The notes under the pieces: generated by a model
What the model saw: only the letters and a program-made list of their open reading frames with translations
The model's database searches: none
What the model was told of the DNA's origin: nothing
Program-made: the position numbers and the translations under genes
Shown: positions 17,418-25,836 of the stretch, piece by piece
Layout of the letters: each line of letters starts with the position of its first letter
How positions within the stretch are numbered: the first letter of the stretch is position 1
Origin: AP-15 sp035252905
GTDB lineage: Bacteria; Pseudomonadota; Alphaproteobacteria; ATCC43930; CGMCC-115725
NCBI GenBank assembly: GCA_035252905.1
Contig: DATFCQ010000332.1
Location: forward strand, 1-64,000
Direction: 5' to 3'
DNA length: 64,000 nt

Positions 17418-17771
17418 CTAGCTCAGCGTGCCGGGTCTGGGGGGATCGGGTTCGGGCGGGATCGCCAGGCCCGAAAGGAGTGCGATGAGCGCATCGTAAT
17501 GGACCTGCGCAACAAGTTCTGCCGGAGTGATGCCAGGCTCAGGCAGCAGATAGGCTGCGGCGGTGCAACCTAGGCAATCGCAGCAGCACGCAAGGCCCGA
17601 ATCATGTTGATGCCGGTGATGGGATGATCTCTGTCCGCTGTCGTGGGATTGTCCTTCGGGGCGAGACTCGGGGTGAGCGCCGCCCAAATGCAGCTCGGCG
17701 TGAGCGTTGCCGTTCGCAAGAGCGAAGAACAGCAGCGCGACAAGACAGCGGACGAGCAGGTACCGCATCAC
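17418..17771 (-). CDS. Small secreted Cys/His-rich leader-like protein of the cop operon
   Basis: A 117-residue protein: signal peptide (residues 1-25), a His-rich stretch (42-56), a cysteine cluster C-C-C-D-C-L-G-C (62-69) and a C-terminal P-E-P-D-P-P-R-P motif. It heads the lipoprotein-copA-copB-cytochrome operon. Short secreted proteins of this type include CopL, upstream of xanthomonad copAB, and DUF2946 upstream ORFs that respond to copper; similarity here is by architecture, not proven homology. Three more proteins in this window share the layout and position. It may bind Cu(I) or act as a translated sensor. Confidence 0.6.
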   Translation of the reverse strand: MMRYLLVRCLVALLFFALANGNAHAELHLGGAHPESRPEGQSHDSGQRSSHHRHQHDSGLACCCDCLGCTAAAYLLPEPGITPAELVAQVHYDALIALLSGLAIPPEPDPPRPGTLS

Positions 17772-17913
17772 CGAAGGAGCAAGAACTCCCAGGTTCTAAG
17801 AAGCCTTTTCCTGCATAGCACAAAGCGGCTTCAAGGGAAACCTGGGCGCTCCCTTTTCCTAATCCGCGGCGGTTCGGGGAGACCTGATGACCTCCACCAA
17901 GCACTCCGGAGGC

Positions 17914-18075
17914 TCAATCACCTGGCGCGACCTGCGCTGCAACGGTCTCAAGGTGCAGCCGGCGCAGGCGGAGCGCGTTCGTCACCACCGAGACCGAGCT
18001 CAGCGACATCGCGAGCGCCGCGACGACCGGGCTCAAAAGGATGCCGAATACGGGGTAGAACAGGCCGGCCGCGCG
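17914..18075 (-). pseudogene. C-terminal tail fragment of a copper P-type ATPase
   Basis: About 50 residues, L-F-Y-P-V-F-G-I-L-L-S-P-V-V followed by A-M-S-L-S-S-V-S-V-V-T-N-A-L-R-L-R, reproduce the last two helices of a Cu+ ATPase. They are close to but not identical with the complete pump encoded just upstream on the same strand. Nothing else of a pump is present, so it is a leftover of a second ATPase gene. Confidence 0.75.
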
Positions 18076-18213
18076 CAACGCGTCGGCCGTGGCGGTCAGA
18101 TCACCGAGAGCAGCGTTGTCAGCCTTCATCAGCCTGGCGTTGCCGGGTGCAATCCGGTGCCCTGCTGCCCTGGAGAGCACATGGACGGAGCCGCTACGAG
18201 CATCGGCACCCGC

Positions 18214-18400
18214 TTCACGATGTTGCTTGAGATCGGCGATTCCGCCGGAGCGCTGATCATGCCGCCTGAAGAGAGTGCAGACCTCATCGTAGTGGGCAGT
18301 CGGGGTCGTGGCGGCTTTCGCGAGATGCTCCCAGGAAGCGTCGGCCACCACCTGACGCATCACAGCCCGGTGCCGGTCGTGATCGTGCCGTCAGATGGAG
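18214..18400 (+). pseudogene. Universal stress protein fragment (UspA C-terminal part)
   Basis: The plus-strand frame reads A-D-L-I-V-V-G-S-R-G-R-G-G-F and then G-S-V-G-H-H-L-T-H-H-S-P-V-P-V-V-I-V-P, which is the ATP-binding C-terminal block of UspA proteins. The first two thirds are missing. It lies between two ATPase C-termini and looks like recombination debris. Confidence 0.7.
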
Positions 18401-18424
18401 CGAGCGTCCCACGGCGCACGCTGC

Positions 18425-20770
18425 CTACAGCCGCTCGACCCGCAGCCGCAGCGCGTTGCCGATCACCGATACCGAACTCAGGCTCATCGCCGCCGCGGCG
18501 ATAATCGGGCTCAAGAGCCAGCCGAAAGCTGGATAGAGGACCCCCGCCGCGATGGGGATTCCGGCCGCGTTATAGACGAAAGCCAGGAACAGGTTCTGGC
18601 GGATGTTACGCATGGTGGCCCGGCTCAGGGCGCGCGCCCGCGCGATGCCCGCGAGATCGCCCTTGACCAGCGTCACCCCGGCGCTCTGCATGGCGACGTC
18701 GGTGCCGGTCCCCATCGCAATGCCAACGTCTGCCTCGGCCAGGGCCGGAGCGTCGTTGACGCCATCCCCCGCCATGGCCACGACGCGGCCCTTGCTCCTA
18801 AGCTCGCGCACGATCCGGTGCTTCTGGTCTGGCAGGACCTCCGCCCTGACGTCCTCGATGCCGAGCTTGGCTGCGACTGCCTGTGCGGTGGTGCGATTGT
18901 CGCCCGTCAGCATGATGATATGAACGCCGCTCTGCCGCAGGCTGTCGAGCGCCGCGGCGGTCGTGGCCTTGATCGGGTCCGCCACAGCCAGAATGCCCGC
19001 GGGGCGGCCGTCGACGGCAACGAACAGCGCGGTAGCGCCGTCGCGCCGCAGCCCGTCCGCCTTCGTGTCGAGGTCTCCTGCCGCGAGGCCCAACTCGGCG
19101 AGAAGAGCCGCATTGCCCAACGCCACCCGGCGGCTGCCGACGGTCCCGTCGACGCCCTTGCCCGTCAGGGACCGGAAGTCTACTACCGGCTGCTCGGGCA
19201 GGTTCCGCTCGCGTGCGGCGGCCACAACCGCTGCCGCGAGCGGATGTTCACTCGACCGCTCAAGGCTACCTGCCAGAGAGAGTACGACGTCCTCGTCGAA
19301 GCCCTCGACCGGAACGATGGCGACGACGCGTGGCCTCCCTTCAGTAAGCGTGCCGGTCTTGTCCACCACCAGGGTATCGATCTTCTCGAACCGCTCCAAC
19401 GCCTCGGCGTTCTTGATCAGCACGCCCATCGTGGCACCGCGGCCGACGCCGACCATGATGGACATGGGCGTGGCGAGCCCGAGTGCGCAGGGGCAGGCGA
19501 TGATCAGAACGGAAACGGCGGCGATCAGCGCGTAGGTCGCCGCCGGAGCCGGTCCCCAGACGGCCCATACGGCAAACGCGACGGCGGCGGCCACCAGAAC
19601 CGCCGGAACGAACCAGGCCGAGACCACATCGGCGAGCCGCTGGATAGGCGCCCGGCTCCGCTGCGCCTCGGCCACCATGTGGACGATCTGCGACAACATG
19701 GTCTCGGAGCCGACCCTCTCCGCGCGCATGATCAGGCTGCCGGTACCGTTCACGGTCCCGCCGATGAGCTTGTCGCCTGTCGCCTTCTCGACCGGCATGG
19801 ATTCGCCCGTCACCATCGACTCATCGACAGCGCTCCGCCCATCGAGAACGACGCCGTCGACCGGCACGCCATCGCCGGGCCGAACCCTGAGCCGATCGCC
19901 ACGTTGCACCTGGTCGAGCGTGACATCCTCGTCCCGGCCATCCGCGGTGATGCGGTGGGCGATTTTCGGCGCCAGGTTCAGGAGTGCCCGTATCGCGCCG
20001 CCGGTGCGCTCGCGTGCCCGAAGCTCCAGCACCTGGCCCAGCAGGACAAGAACGGTGATGACCGCCGCCGCCTCGTAATAAACAGAGACGACGCCCTCGA
20101 CCCGCAAGCTCGCCGGGAAGAGACCCGGCAGAAAGGTCGCAACGAGGCTGTACAGGTACGCGACGCCCACGCCCAGAGCGATGAGCGAGAACATGTTCAG
20201 GTTCCACGACCTGAACGAGGCCCAGCCGCGCGTCAGGAGGGGCCATCCGCACCAGAGCACAACCGGCGTGGCGAGGACGAACTGGATCCAGATCGATATG
20301 TCAGGCGCCAGATACCGGTGCAGTTCGACGCCGGGAATATGGGTGCCCATTTCGAGGGCCACCAAAGGTGCTGCGAGCGCCACGCCGATCCAGAAGCGGC
20401 GCGTCATGTCGATCCGTTCAGGGTTGGGGCCGCTCTCCTCCGCTGCACCGACCGGCTCCAAGGCCATACCGCAGATTGGGCAGTTGCCCGGCTTGTCCTG
20501 TCGGATCTGTGGGTGCATCGGGCAGGTGTAGATCGCGCCCGGCACCGCAGGAGGCGGCGTTTCCCGCTGCGGCTCCAAATAGCGCGCCGGATCGGCGGCG
20601 AACTTCTCCCGGCAGCCCGCCGAGCAGAAATGGAAGGTCCGGCCGTCATGCGCGAACCGGTGCTGGGAGGCTGCCGGATCGACCCTCATGCCGCAGACGG
20701 GATCGCGGACGGCCTCGACAGCCGGCGCAATGGAGCCATGCTCGTGCGGGTCTCCGCGCTGCGCATCCAT
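18425..20770 (-). CDS. Cu+/Ag+-exporting P1B ATPase with YHS and metal-binding N-terminus
   Basis: A 781-residue CopA/ActP-type pump. Instead of HMA domains it has a YHS domain (D-P-V-C-G-M, residues 23-28, to about 65) and a heavy-metal-binding domain Y-T-C-P-M-H-P with C-P-I-C-G-M (81-102). The membrane metal site is C-P-C (426-428) and the phosphorylated Asp is D470 in D-K-T-G-T. It ends with the N-A-L-R-L motif of Cu+ pumps and exports cytoplasmic Cu+ or Ag+. It is divergent from csoR with a dyad operator in the gap. Confidence 0.94.
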   Translation of the reverse strand: MDAQRGDPHEHGSIAPAVEAVRDPVCGMRVDPAASQHRFAHDGRTFHFCSAGCREKFAADPARYLEPQRETPPPAVPGAIYTCPMHPQIRQDKPGNCPICGMALEPVGAAEESGPNPERIDMTRRFWIGVALAAPLVALEMGTHIPGVELHRYLAPDISIWIQFVLATPVVLWCGWPLLTRGWASFRSWNLNMFSLIALGVGVAYLYSLVATFLPGLFPASLRVEGVVSVYYEAAAVITVLVLLGQVLELRARERTGGAIRALLNLAPKIAHRITADGRDEDVTLDQVQRGDRLRVRPGDGVPVDGVVLDGRSAVDESMVTGESMPVEKATGDKLIGGTVNGTGSLIMRAERVGSETMLSQIVHMVAEAQRSRAPIQRLADVVSAWFVPAVLVAAAVAFAVWAVWGPAPAATYALIAAVSVLIIACPCALGLATPMSIMVGVGRGATMGVLIKNAEALERFEKIDTLVVDKTGTLTEGRPRVVAIVPVEGFDEDVVLSLAGSLERSSEHPLAAAVVAAARERNLPEQPVVDFRSLTGKGVDGTVGSRRVALGNAALLAELGLAAGDLDTKADGLRRDGATALFVAVDGRPAGILAVADPIKATTAAALDSLRQSGVHIIMLTGDNRTTAQAVAAKLGIEDVRAEVLPDQKHRIVRELRSKGRVVAMAGDGVNDAPALAEADVGIAMGTGTDVAMQSAGVTLVKGDLAGIARARALSRATMRNIRQNLFLAFVYNAAGIPIAAGVLYPAFGWLLSPIIAAAAMSLSSVSVIGNALRLRVERL

Positions 20771-20845
20771 GGCACTCTCCTTTTCCCTGGCGGAACCGCG
20801 TCGGATTCCGCCCTTCGCGCTTGCTTACCGCTTCGGATCCTTCCA

Positions 20846-20864
20846 TATACCCCACACGGGTATA
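20846..20864. promoter_or_regulatory. CsoR-type operator between copper ATPase and csoR
   Basis: A perfect 7-base inverted repeat TATACCC-CACAC-GGGTATA. The A/T-flanked C/G tracts are typical of CsoR operators. It lies 18 bases before the csoR start and about 75 bases before the ATPase start, so repression of both is expected until Cu(I) binds CsoR. Confidence 0.75.
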
Positions 20865-20882
20865 GTATCAAGGGCACCGGGC

Positions 20883-21158
20883 ATGCAGGACGTGACCAGG
20901 AAGGCGGCGGCGGCACGGCTGAAGCGCATCGAGGGCCAGGTTCGCGGCCTTCTGCGCATGGTGGAGGAGGACCGCTACTGCGTGGACACATTGACCCAGA
21001 TCAGCGCGGTCCGCTCGGCGCTCCACAAAGTCGAAGAACTGATCTTGAGAGATCACGTGTCGCACTGCGTGGCAGATGCTTTCGCCTCGGGCGATCCCAT
21101 CGATCAGCGCCACAAGGTGGAGGAGCTGGTCGAGGCGATCGGCCGGATGGCGCGATAG
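20883..21158 (+). CDS. csoR: CsoR copper-sensing repressor
   Basis: A 91-residue helical repressor with the Cu(I) ligand triad Cys33, His58 and Cys62 in the spacing of CsoR, and the Q-V-R-G-L-L-R-M segment of the DNA-binding helices. The frame is open further upstream, but ATG 20883 gives the family length and follows the operator. Cu(I) binding would release the operator and derepress the divergent Cu+ ATPase. Confidence 0.92.
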   Translation: MQDVTRKAAAARLKRIEGQVRGLLRMVEEDRYCVDTLTQISAVRSALHKVEELILRDHVSHCVADAFASGDPIDQRHKVEELVEAIGRMAR

Positions 21159-21298
21159 GCAGGCCGACGGAGCAAGGCGATGGACCCGATCCTTTCCCGC
21201 CGCCGGTCGCCGGCGCCTCTATCAGTCTTTGCCCGGCGGTTTCAGCCCAGGTGCCCTGTCGCTCTGCGATAGGGGATACATATAGCGGATAGCGGCTT

Positions 21299-21450
21299 GA
21301 GATCATCGGCGCTTCGACCCGAGATCATCGCAATTTCGGGCCCGCAATTGATGAGACTGTAGGGGGCCCCGAACCCACATTGGGTGAGACCGAGCCCGGA
21401 TTATCTGCGACCGACCTGCAATCATCGAGTCGGGCTCGCCTCGATGAGAC
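21299..21450. repeat. Cluster of short repeats resembling an insertion-sequence end
   Basis: The gap between csoR and the PadR gene holds GAGATCATCG twice (21299-21308, 21321-21330), a related AATCATCG (21420-21427), GATGAGAC twice (21350-21357, 21443-21450), and a GAGCCCG/CGGGCTC inverted pair (21392-21398, 21431-21437). Multiple short repeats in both orientations are typical of transposase-binding ends such as those of IS21-type elements. No transposase is present, so this is a guess. No gene is seen in 21159-21521. Confidence 0.35.
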
Positions 21451-21521
21451 GGATTATGCGGTATGGGTGTGAGGTCATTCCCTGTGCCCTCGGTCGTGTT
21501 CGTCGGTCAGGTCATGCGGCT

Positions 21522-21863
21522 TCAGGCAGATTTCGCTTGCCCGCGCGCTTTGTTTCCGACTTCCCCGACGAGCTCGCGCAACCGCTCGCGGGCGATAGCG
21601 AGACCTTCCCGACCCAGCATGGTCGCAGTATAGAGCCGGCGTCGTCGTCCCCCCGGCCCTCCCCGGTTCTCGTGCGCCGTCAGATACCCATTTTCCTCCA
21701 TCGCGCGGAGCATCGGATAGAGCGTGCCCGGACTGAGCCGATAACCGTGCCGGGCCAACTCCTCGATGATCCACTGGCCGTAGATCGGGCCCTCCGCCGC
21801 ATGGTGGAGGATATGGATGCGGATGAAGCCGGACAGCAGATCATGGTGGTCCATGCTAGACAT
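21522..21863 (-). CDS. PadR-family transcriptional regulator
   Basis: A 113-residue winged-helix protein with the PadR core: I-L-H-H-A-A-E-G-P-I-Y-G, then L-S-P-G-T-L-Y-P-M-L-R-A-M-E-E-N-G-Y-L and R-R-R-L-Y-T-A-T. PadR proteins repress a neighbouring gene until an effector binds. It is divergent from a multicopper oxidase with a perfect dyad between them, so it probably controls both. ATG 21863 is chosen; ATG 21854 is possible. Confidence 0.88.
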   Translation of the reverse strand: MSSMDHHDLLSGFIRIHILHHAAEGPIYGQWIIEELARHGYRLSPGTLYPMLRAMEENGYLTAHENRGGPGGRRRRLYTATMLGREGLAIARERLRELVGEVGNKARGQAKSA

Positions 21864-21870
21864 CGGTCTC

Positions 21871-21885
21871 CGATATCGGATATCG
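21871..21885. promoter_or_regulatory. Dyad operator for the PadR regulator
   Basis: A perfect inverted repeat, CGATATC-G-GATATCG, lies eight bases upstream of the regulator start. Dyads with ATAT-type arms next to padR genes are common autoregulatory sites. The divergent oxidase starts about 90 bases away. Confidence 0.6.
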
Positions 21886-21973
21886 TCTTTTAGTACGATG
21901 GGCCGGATCACGCCAGCCGGTTGAAGACGTCGGCCGGAATGCCGGAAGCGCGCCGGCGACGAGGAGCAAAGCC

Positions 21974-23434
21974 GTGACCATCGATCGTCGTTCTCTGCTC
22001 AAACTTGCGGGCTTGGCGCCGTTGCTCGCGACCGCACCGGACCTCGCTTGGGCCAACAGCGAAAGCTCCAACGAGAAAGCCGACTATAAGCTGCGCATCG
22101 GGACGGGGCTTGTCGAGCTGGCGCCCCACCATATCGTCTCGACCACCCTCTATAACGGCCAGTTCCCGGGACCTTTGATCCGCCTGAAAGAGGGCCGGCG
22201 GGTCGTCGTCGACGTGTTCAACGACACCGACGTGCCGGAGCTGGTCCATTGGCATGGACAAATGATCCCCAGCGATGTCGATGGCGCCGCGGAGGAAGGA
22301 ACGCCGTTCATCCCGCCGCACGGCAGGCGCCGCATCGCGTTTGTGCCGAGGCCGGCGGGGTTCCGATTCTATCACACCCATGTGGTCGCCGGCAGCGACC
22401 TCAACCGCGGCACTTATACCGGCCAGGCGGGACCGGTCTATATCGAGCCTGCGCACGATCCTGGCGCCTATGATCGCGAGATCTTCCTGGTGATGAAGGA
22501 GTTCGAGCCCTCCTTCAGCCGGGGCGGCGACATGGCGATGAATGCGCTCGTCGGCGCGCCGATCCCGGCGCTGCAACAGATCGGCAAAAAGGCCGACGAA
22601 AAGTTCAAAGGTCCCAAGGGATACGAGGTCGGTTACGATCTCTTCAGCATCAACGGCAGGGTGCTCGGGCAGGGCGAGCCGATCCGCGTCAAAGAAGGCG
22701 AGCGCGTGGTGTTCCATGTGCTCAATGCGAGCGCCACCGAGATCCGCAGCCTCGCGCTGCCCGGCCACACCTTCCATGTCGTGGCGCTCGACGGCAATCC
22801 CGTTCCGATACAAGCCGATGTGCCGGTGCTGCGGCTCGGCACGGCCGAGCGCATCTCGGCGATCGTCGAGATGAACCATCCCGGGATCTGGATCATGGGT
22901 GATCTCGACGACAACGACCGCGGGCGCGGCCTGGGCATCGTCGTCGAGTACGCCGGCCACTCCGGCAAGCCGCAATGGGTAAAGCCACAACCGTTCCGGT
23001 GGGACTATACCCGTTTCGCGGAGGCCGACGCGCAGCCGGCCGCGCCCGACGAGACAATCGAGATCACCGTCGTCAAGCACAACGGCGCCACGAGCGGCTT
23101 CAACCTCTGGACCCTCAACGGCGAGGCCTTCTCGATGAAGACGATGAGGCCGATGTACACGGTCCATCAAGGCCACCGCTACCGGCTGAAATTCCGCAAC
23201 GGCAGCGACGATATTCACCCGCTGCATCTGCACCGGCACAGCTTCGAGCTGACGCGCATCGCCGGGAAAACGACCGCCGGCATCATCAAGGACGTGGTCA
23301 TGCTGGGCGGCTTTCAGGAGGTGGCGTTCGATTTCGTGGCCGACAATCCGGGCCTCACGCTCTTCCACTGCCATCAGCAGCTGCACATGGATTTTGGGTT
23401 CATGGCGCTCTTCGATTACAGGGGAGCTGCCTGA
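21974..23434 (+). CDS. Multicopper oxidase, Tat-exported (second of three)
   Basis: A 486-residue three-cupredoxin oxidase. It has a Tat-like signal, R-R-S-L-L-K-L-A, cut after W-A-N. Copper ligands appear in H-W-H-G-Q, F-Y-H-T-H, H-P-L-H-L-H-R-H-S-F and H-C-H-Q-Q-L-H-M, the last with the axial Met. It lacks the Met-rich repeat of CopA and is closer to laccase or bilirubin-oxidase types. GTG 21974 follows a GAGGAG site at 21961-21966. It likely oxidises Cu(I) or an organic substrate in the periplasm under the divergent PadR regulator. Confidence 0.9.
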   Translation: MTIDRRSLLKLAGLAPLLATAPDLAWANSESSNEKADYKLRIGTGLVELAPHHIVSTTLYNGQFPGPLIRLKEGRRVVVDVFNDTDVPELVHWHGQMIPSDVDGAAEEGTPFIPPHGRRRIAFVPRPAGFRFYHTHVVAGSDLNRGTYTGQAGPVYIEPAHDPGAYDREIFLVMKEFEPSFSRGGDMAMNALVGAPIPALQQIGKKADEKFKGPKGYEVGYDLFSINGRVLGQGEPIRVKEGERVVFHVLNASATEIRSLALPGHTFHVVALDGNPVPIQADVPVLRLGTAERISAIVEMNHPGIWIMGDLDDNDRGRGLGIVVEYAGHSGKPQWVKPQPFRWDYTRFAEADAQPAAPDETIEITVVKHNGATSGFNLWTLNGEAFSMKTMRPMYTVHQGHRYRLKFRNGSDDIHPLHLHRHSFELTRIAGKTTAGIIKDVVMLGGFQEVAFDFVADNPGLTLFHCHQQLHMDFGFMALFDYRGAA

Positions 23435-23578
23435 TGAGGTTCCGCAGGAACGCACTCGTCGGTTGACCGCTCGATGCGGCCATTCAATCCTTCGGAAAAG
23501 TCGGCATGACCCGACGCCCCCGGTCAGCATCATCCCGGAGGCCTCCATCACGTGCGGCTGCATTCCTTCGAGCTACGT

Positions 23579-24475
23579 TCAGTCGGCGAGCGCGGTCGGC
23601 CTGCCGCGACCCGAATCCCGAGGCTCGGGCATTGGCCCATACCCACCGAGCCGCCAGGTGGGGCGCTGTCCCTGGAACGGCATTTGCAGAACCTCACCGA
23701 GGCAAAGCTCCTCGGCGTCGCGGAAGGCGGGAATGCCGATGTCGATCTCCCGCTGCGGCACATCCAGCCGGATCGTGCGGTGCAGATAATCGGGCACCGA
23801 GAAAATGGTGCCCCAGTTCGAGTTGGTTTCGTCGTCCACGATGGAATGATGTATGCCGTGCATCCGTGGCGTGACGAGGATCCGGCAGAGCCGGCGCTCG
23901 ATGGCGAGCGGCAGCCGCACATTGGAATGATGAAACAGGATGGCGAGCAGCGTGAGCGTCTGCCATGCCGACAGCGCGCGCGGCGTCGCCCCGATCGCCG
24001 CGACCTGCGCGACGCGGAAGGGCACCGAGAGCAGCATCTCCCCGAAATGGAAGCGCAGCGCAGTAGTGGTGCTGAGATCGAGATCGGCGTGGTGCGCTCG
24101 GTGAAAGCGCCACAGGAACGGAACATGGTGGGTGAGGACGTGCCAGATGTAGAGCGTGTAATCGAGCAGCACCACAGCGAGGCCGACCTCCGCCAGAGGC
24201 GGCAGGTCGAGGCTCGGCACGAGCCCCCAGCTCCTCTCGTGAACTCTCTTAGCCAAGGGAGCGGTGAACGGCTTCTCGGCAAGCCGGACGGTGACGGCGG
24301 TCATCGCGCCCATCGCCAGATTGCGCGCATCGCGGCGCAGCTTGTCTTCGCGCGCGCGTCGAAGAGGTCTGCGCCGCTCAAGCCAAAGGATCGCCGCCAG
24401 CGTGCCCAGAACGAGGCCGCCCGTGACCCAGCCGGGGATCTCCTTCCCGAGCGCTTCCGATCGCTGCCGCTTCAC
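23579..24475 (-). CDS. Membrane fatty-acid hydroxylase / sterol desaturase family protein
   Basis: A 298-residue membrane di-iron protein. The His clusters W-H-V-L-T-H-H, R-F-H-R-A-H-H, F-H-H-S-N and M-H-G-I-H-H are those of the fatty-acid hydroxylase superfamily, which places oxygen on lipid or sterol substrates at the membrane. GTG 24475 overlaps the stop of the rhodanese gene (GTGA), so the two are coupled, and this start gives normal length. The substrate cannot be inferred. Confidence 0.85.
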   Translation of the reverse strand: MKRQRSEALGKEIPGWVTGGLVLGTLAAILWLERRRPLRRAREDKLRRDARNLAMGAMTAVTVRLAEKPFTAPLAKRVHERSWGLVPSLDLPPLAEVGLAVVLLDYTLYIWHVLTHHVPFLWRFHRAHHADLDLSTTTALRFHFGEMLLSVPFRVAQVAAIGATPRALSAWQTLTLLAILFHHSNVRLPLAIERRLCRILVTPRMHGIHHSIVDDETNSNWGTIFSVPDYLHRTIRLDVPQREIDIGIPAFRDAEELCLGEVLQMPFQGQRPTWRLGGYGPMPEPRDSGRGRPTALAD

Positions 24476-25296
24476 GGGAATCGCTCCGTACCCCGATGCA
24501 CCAGCTCGGCGGTGGCCGTCCAAGCGACGTGGTTCGCCAGTTCTTTCGCATTGAACTGCCAGGGAATCTCTCGCAGTCCGGGACTCATCCGGAAGAGCGG
24601 CGCGAGAAAGCCGTCGCAGGCGAAAAAAAAGGCGACGCCATACGGCAGGCCGAGCCACGATGTGGCGCGCGGCACGCGGCGGCGTACGACGGCGTGAACG
24701 GCGCCGAACAGCAAACTGTAGCCCAGGGTGAAAGCGATCTGGGCCTTGCGCCTCTCCGGCTCGGAGAGCTTCCTGCCCGTGATCCTCTCGCCGATTTTCG
24801 CGCCGGCCACCTTGTGCGGCGAGCCTTCTCTCACCGCCTGCTCACAGCGCTTCTGCGCGTCGCTCACCAGCTTGCTGAGCGCCTTGTCGACCGGGGCCAC
24901 GACAAGATCGGCCGCAACGCCCGCCGCCAACCCGGTGACGAGATCGCGCGCGAGCGACACCTCGCGCCGGACCGGATAGTGCTGGCGCACCCATTCCGGC
25001 ATGCCCGACCCGCCGACATGCACCAGATTGGTCAGTCCGGTCTGCGCCAGCGCATCGTAGGCGTGCTTCGCGCGCTGCCCGCTGCTGCAGTGGATGTAGA
25101 CCTCCGCGAAGCGTTCGAGCCGACCTCGGAACCGCCAGGGGTCGCTCTCGATCTCGTCTACCGGTGTGTTGACGCTGCCCGGAATGTGTCCCCGCCGATA
25201 TTCGGGCGGCGAGCGAACGTCGAGAACCAGGTTCCCGACCTCCCGGTACTTGGCGCTGGAATGGAGTTCTTCCATTCTCACCGAAGGATGCGCCAT
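24472..25296 (-). CDS. Rhodanese domain fused to a membrane domain
   Basis: A 274-residue protein. Residues about 5-105 form a rhodanese domain with the active loop C-S-S-G-Q-R-A and the entry motif V-L-D-V-R-S-P-P-E-Y. This is followed by a membrane part with four to five hydrophobic segments (L-V-T-G-L-A-A-G-V-A-A-D, Y-S-L-L-F-G-A-V-H-A-V and later) resembling DUF1440/YagU-like proteins. Rhodaneses carry sulfane sulfur on the Cys, so a membrane-anchored persulfide or thiol function is plausible. ATG 25296 begins the domain. Its end overlaps the hydroxylase gene. Confidence 0.8.
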   Translation of the reverse strand: MAHPSVRMEELHSSAKYREVGNLVLDVRSPPEYRRGHIPGSVNTPVDEIESDPWRFRGRLERFAEVYIHCSSGQRAKHAYDALAQTGLTNLVHVGGSGMPEWVRQHYPVRREVSLARDLVTGLAAGVAADLVVAPVDKALSKLVSDAQKRCEQAVREGSPHKVAGAKIGERITGRKLSEPERRKAQIAFTLGYSLLFGAVHAVVRRRVPRATSWLGLPYGVAFFFACDGFLAPLFRMSPGLREIPWQFNAKELANHVAWTATAELVHRGTERFP

Positions 25297-25836
25297 GGTC
25301 CGTTCCTCGAAAGGGCTCGGCGCCGTAGGCATGGCGAGACGGGCCTGTCCTCAGTCCTGGAACGAGTGAATAGCGGCCCCGGTTTCCGTGGGACCGCAAA
25401 CCTGCGGATTCGCACTTCGCCGGCTTCCAACCGACCAAGCAGGCGCCGGTGCGGCATCGCCAGTACCCGCTATCGAAGGCCCTGTAGGGATCGGAGACGG
25501 CGCTTCACTCTCCCAGGCTGCCCTGCCACCCTCTGGTCTTCACTGACGCATCTTCGGATCGAGCGGATATGGAAGGGCCCGGGCCGCGTAGAAGCCCGGT
25601 GCAGACTGCCGCTGCTGCGCGGACCGAAGTACCGCGTAGGTGTGCGGCGCGACCCCTGTGAGAAGCTGCCGTCCCGGACCCCACATCTTGGTCACGGAGA
25701 CGGCCGAGGCGGTGCCGTACGCGTCGCCGGTTCAGGGCGAGGTGGCGGCCTCAGTCTGGTAGACGAGCCCCGCGATGGTCCGGCGTGGCCGCCGCCGGCC
25801 ACCTGCCCGCTCTCGTTATCGGCCTTACGAATTCGC
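25297..25836. other. 540-base stretch without a supported gene
   Basis: No frame on either strand has family-like sequence, a signal peptide or a plausible start. Open frames here are extensions antisense to the neighbours. It must hold the promoter of the rhodanese gene and the end of the methyltransferase gene lies at its right edge. No strong hairpin was noted. Confidence 0.4.

Noticed and set aside
18395..21292. Very long plus-strand open frame (over 900 codons) opposite the copper ATPase
   Set aside because: It is a mirror of the GC-rich ATPase gene: Arg/His/Asp-rich with no motifs, while the minus strand has all P-type ATPase signatures.
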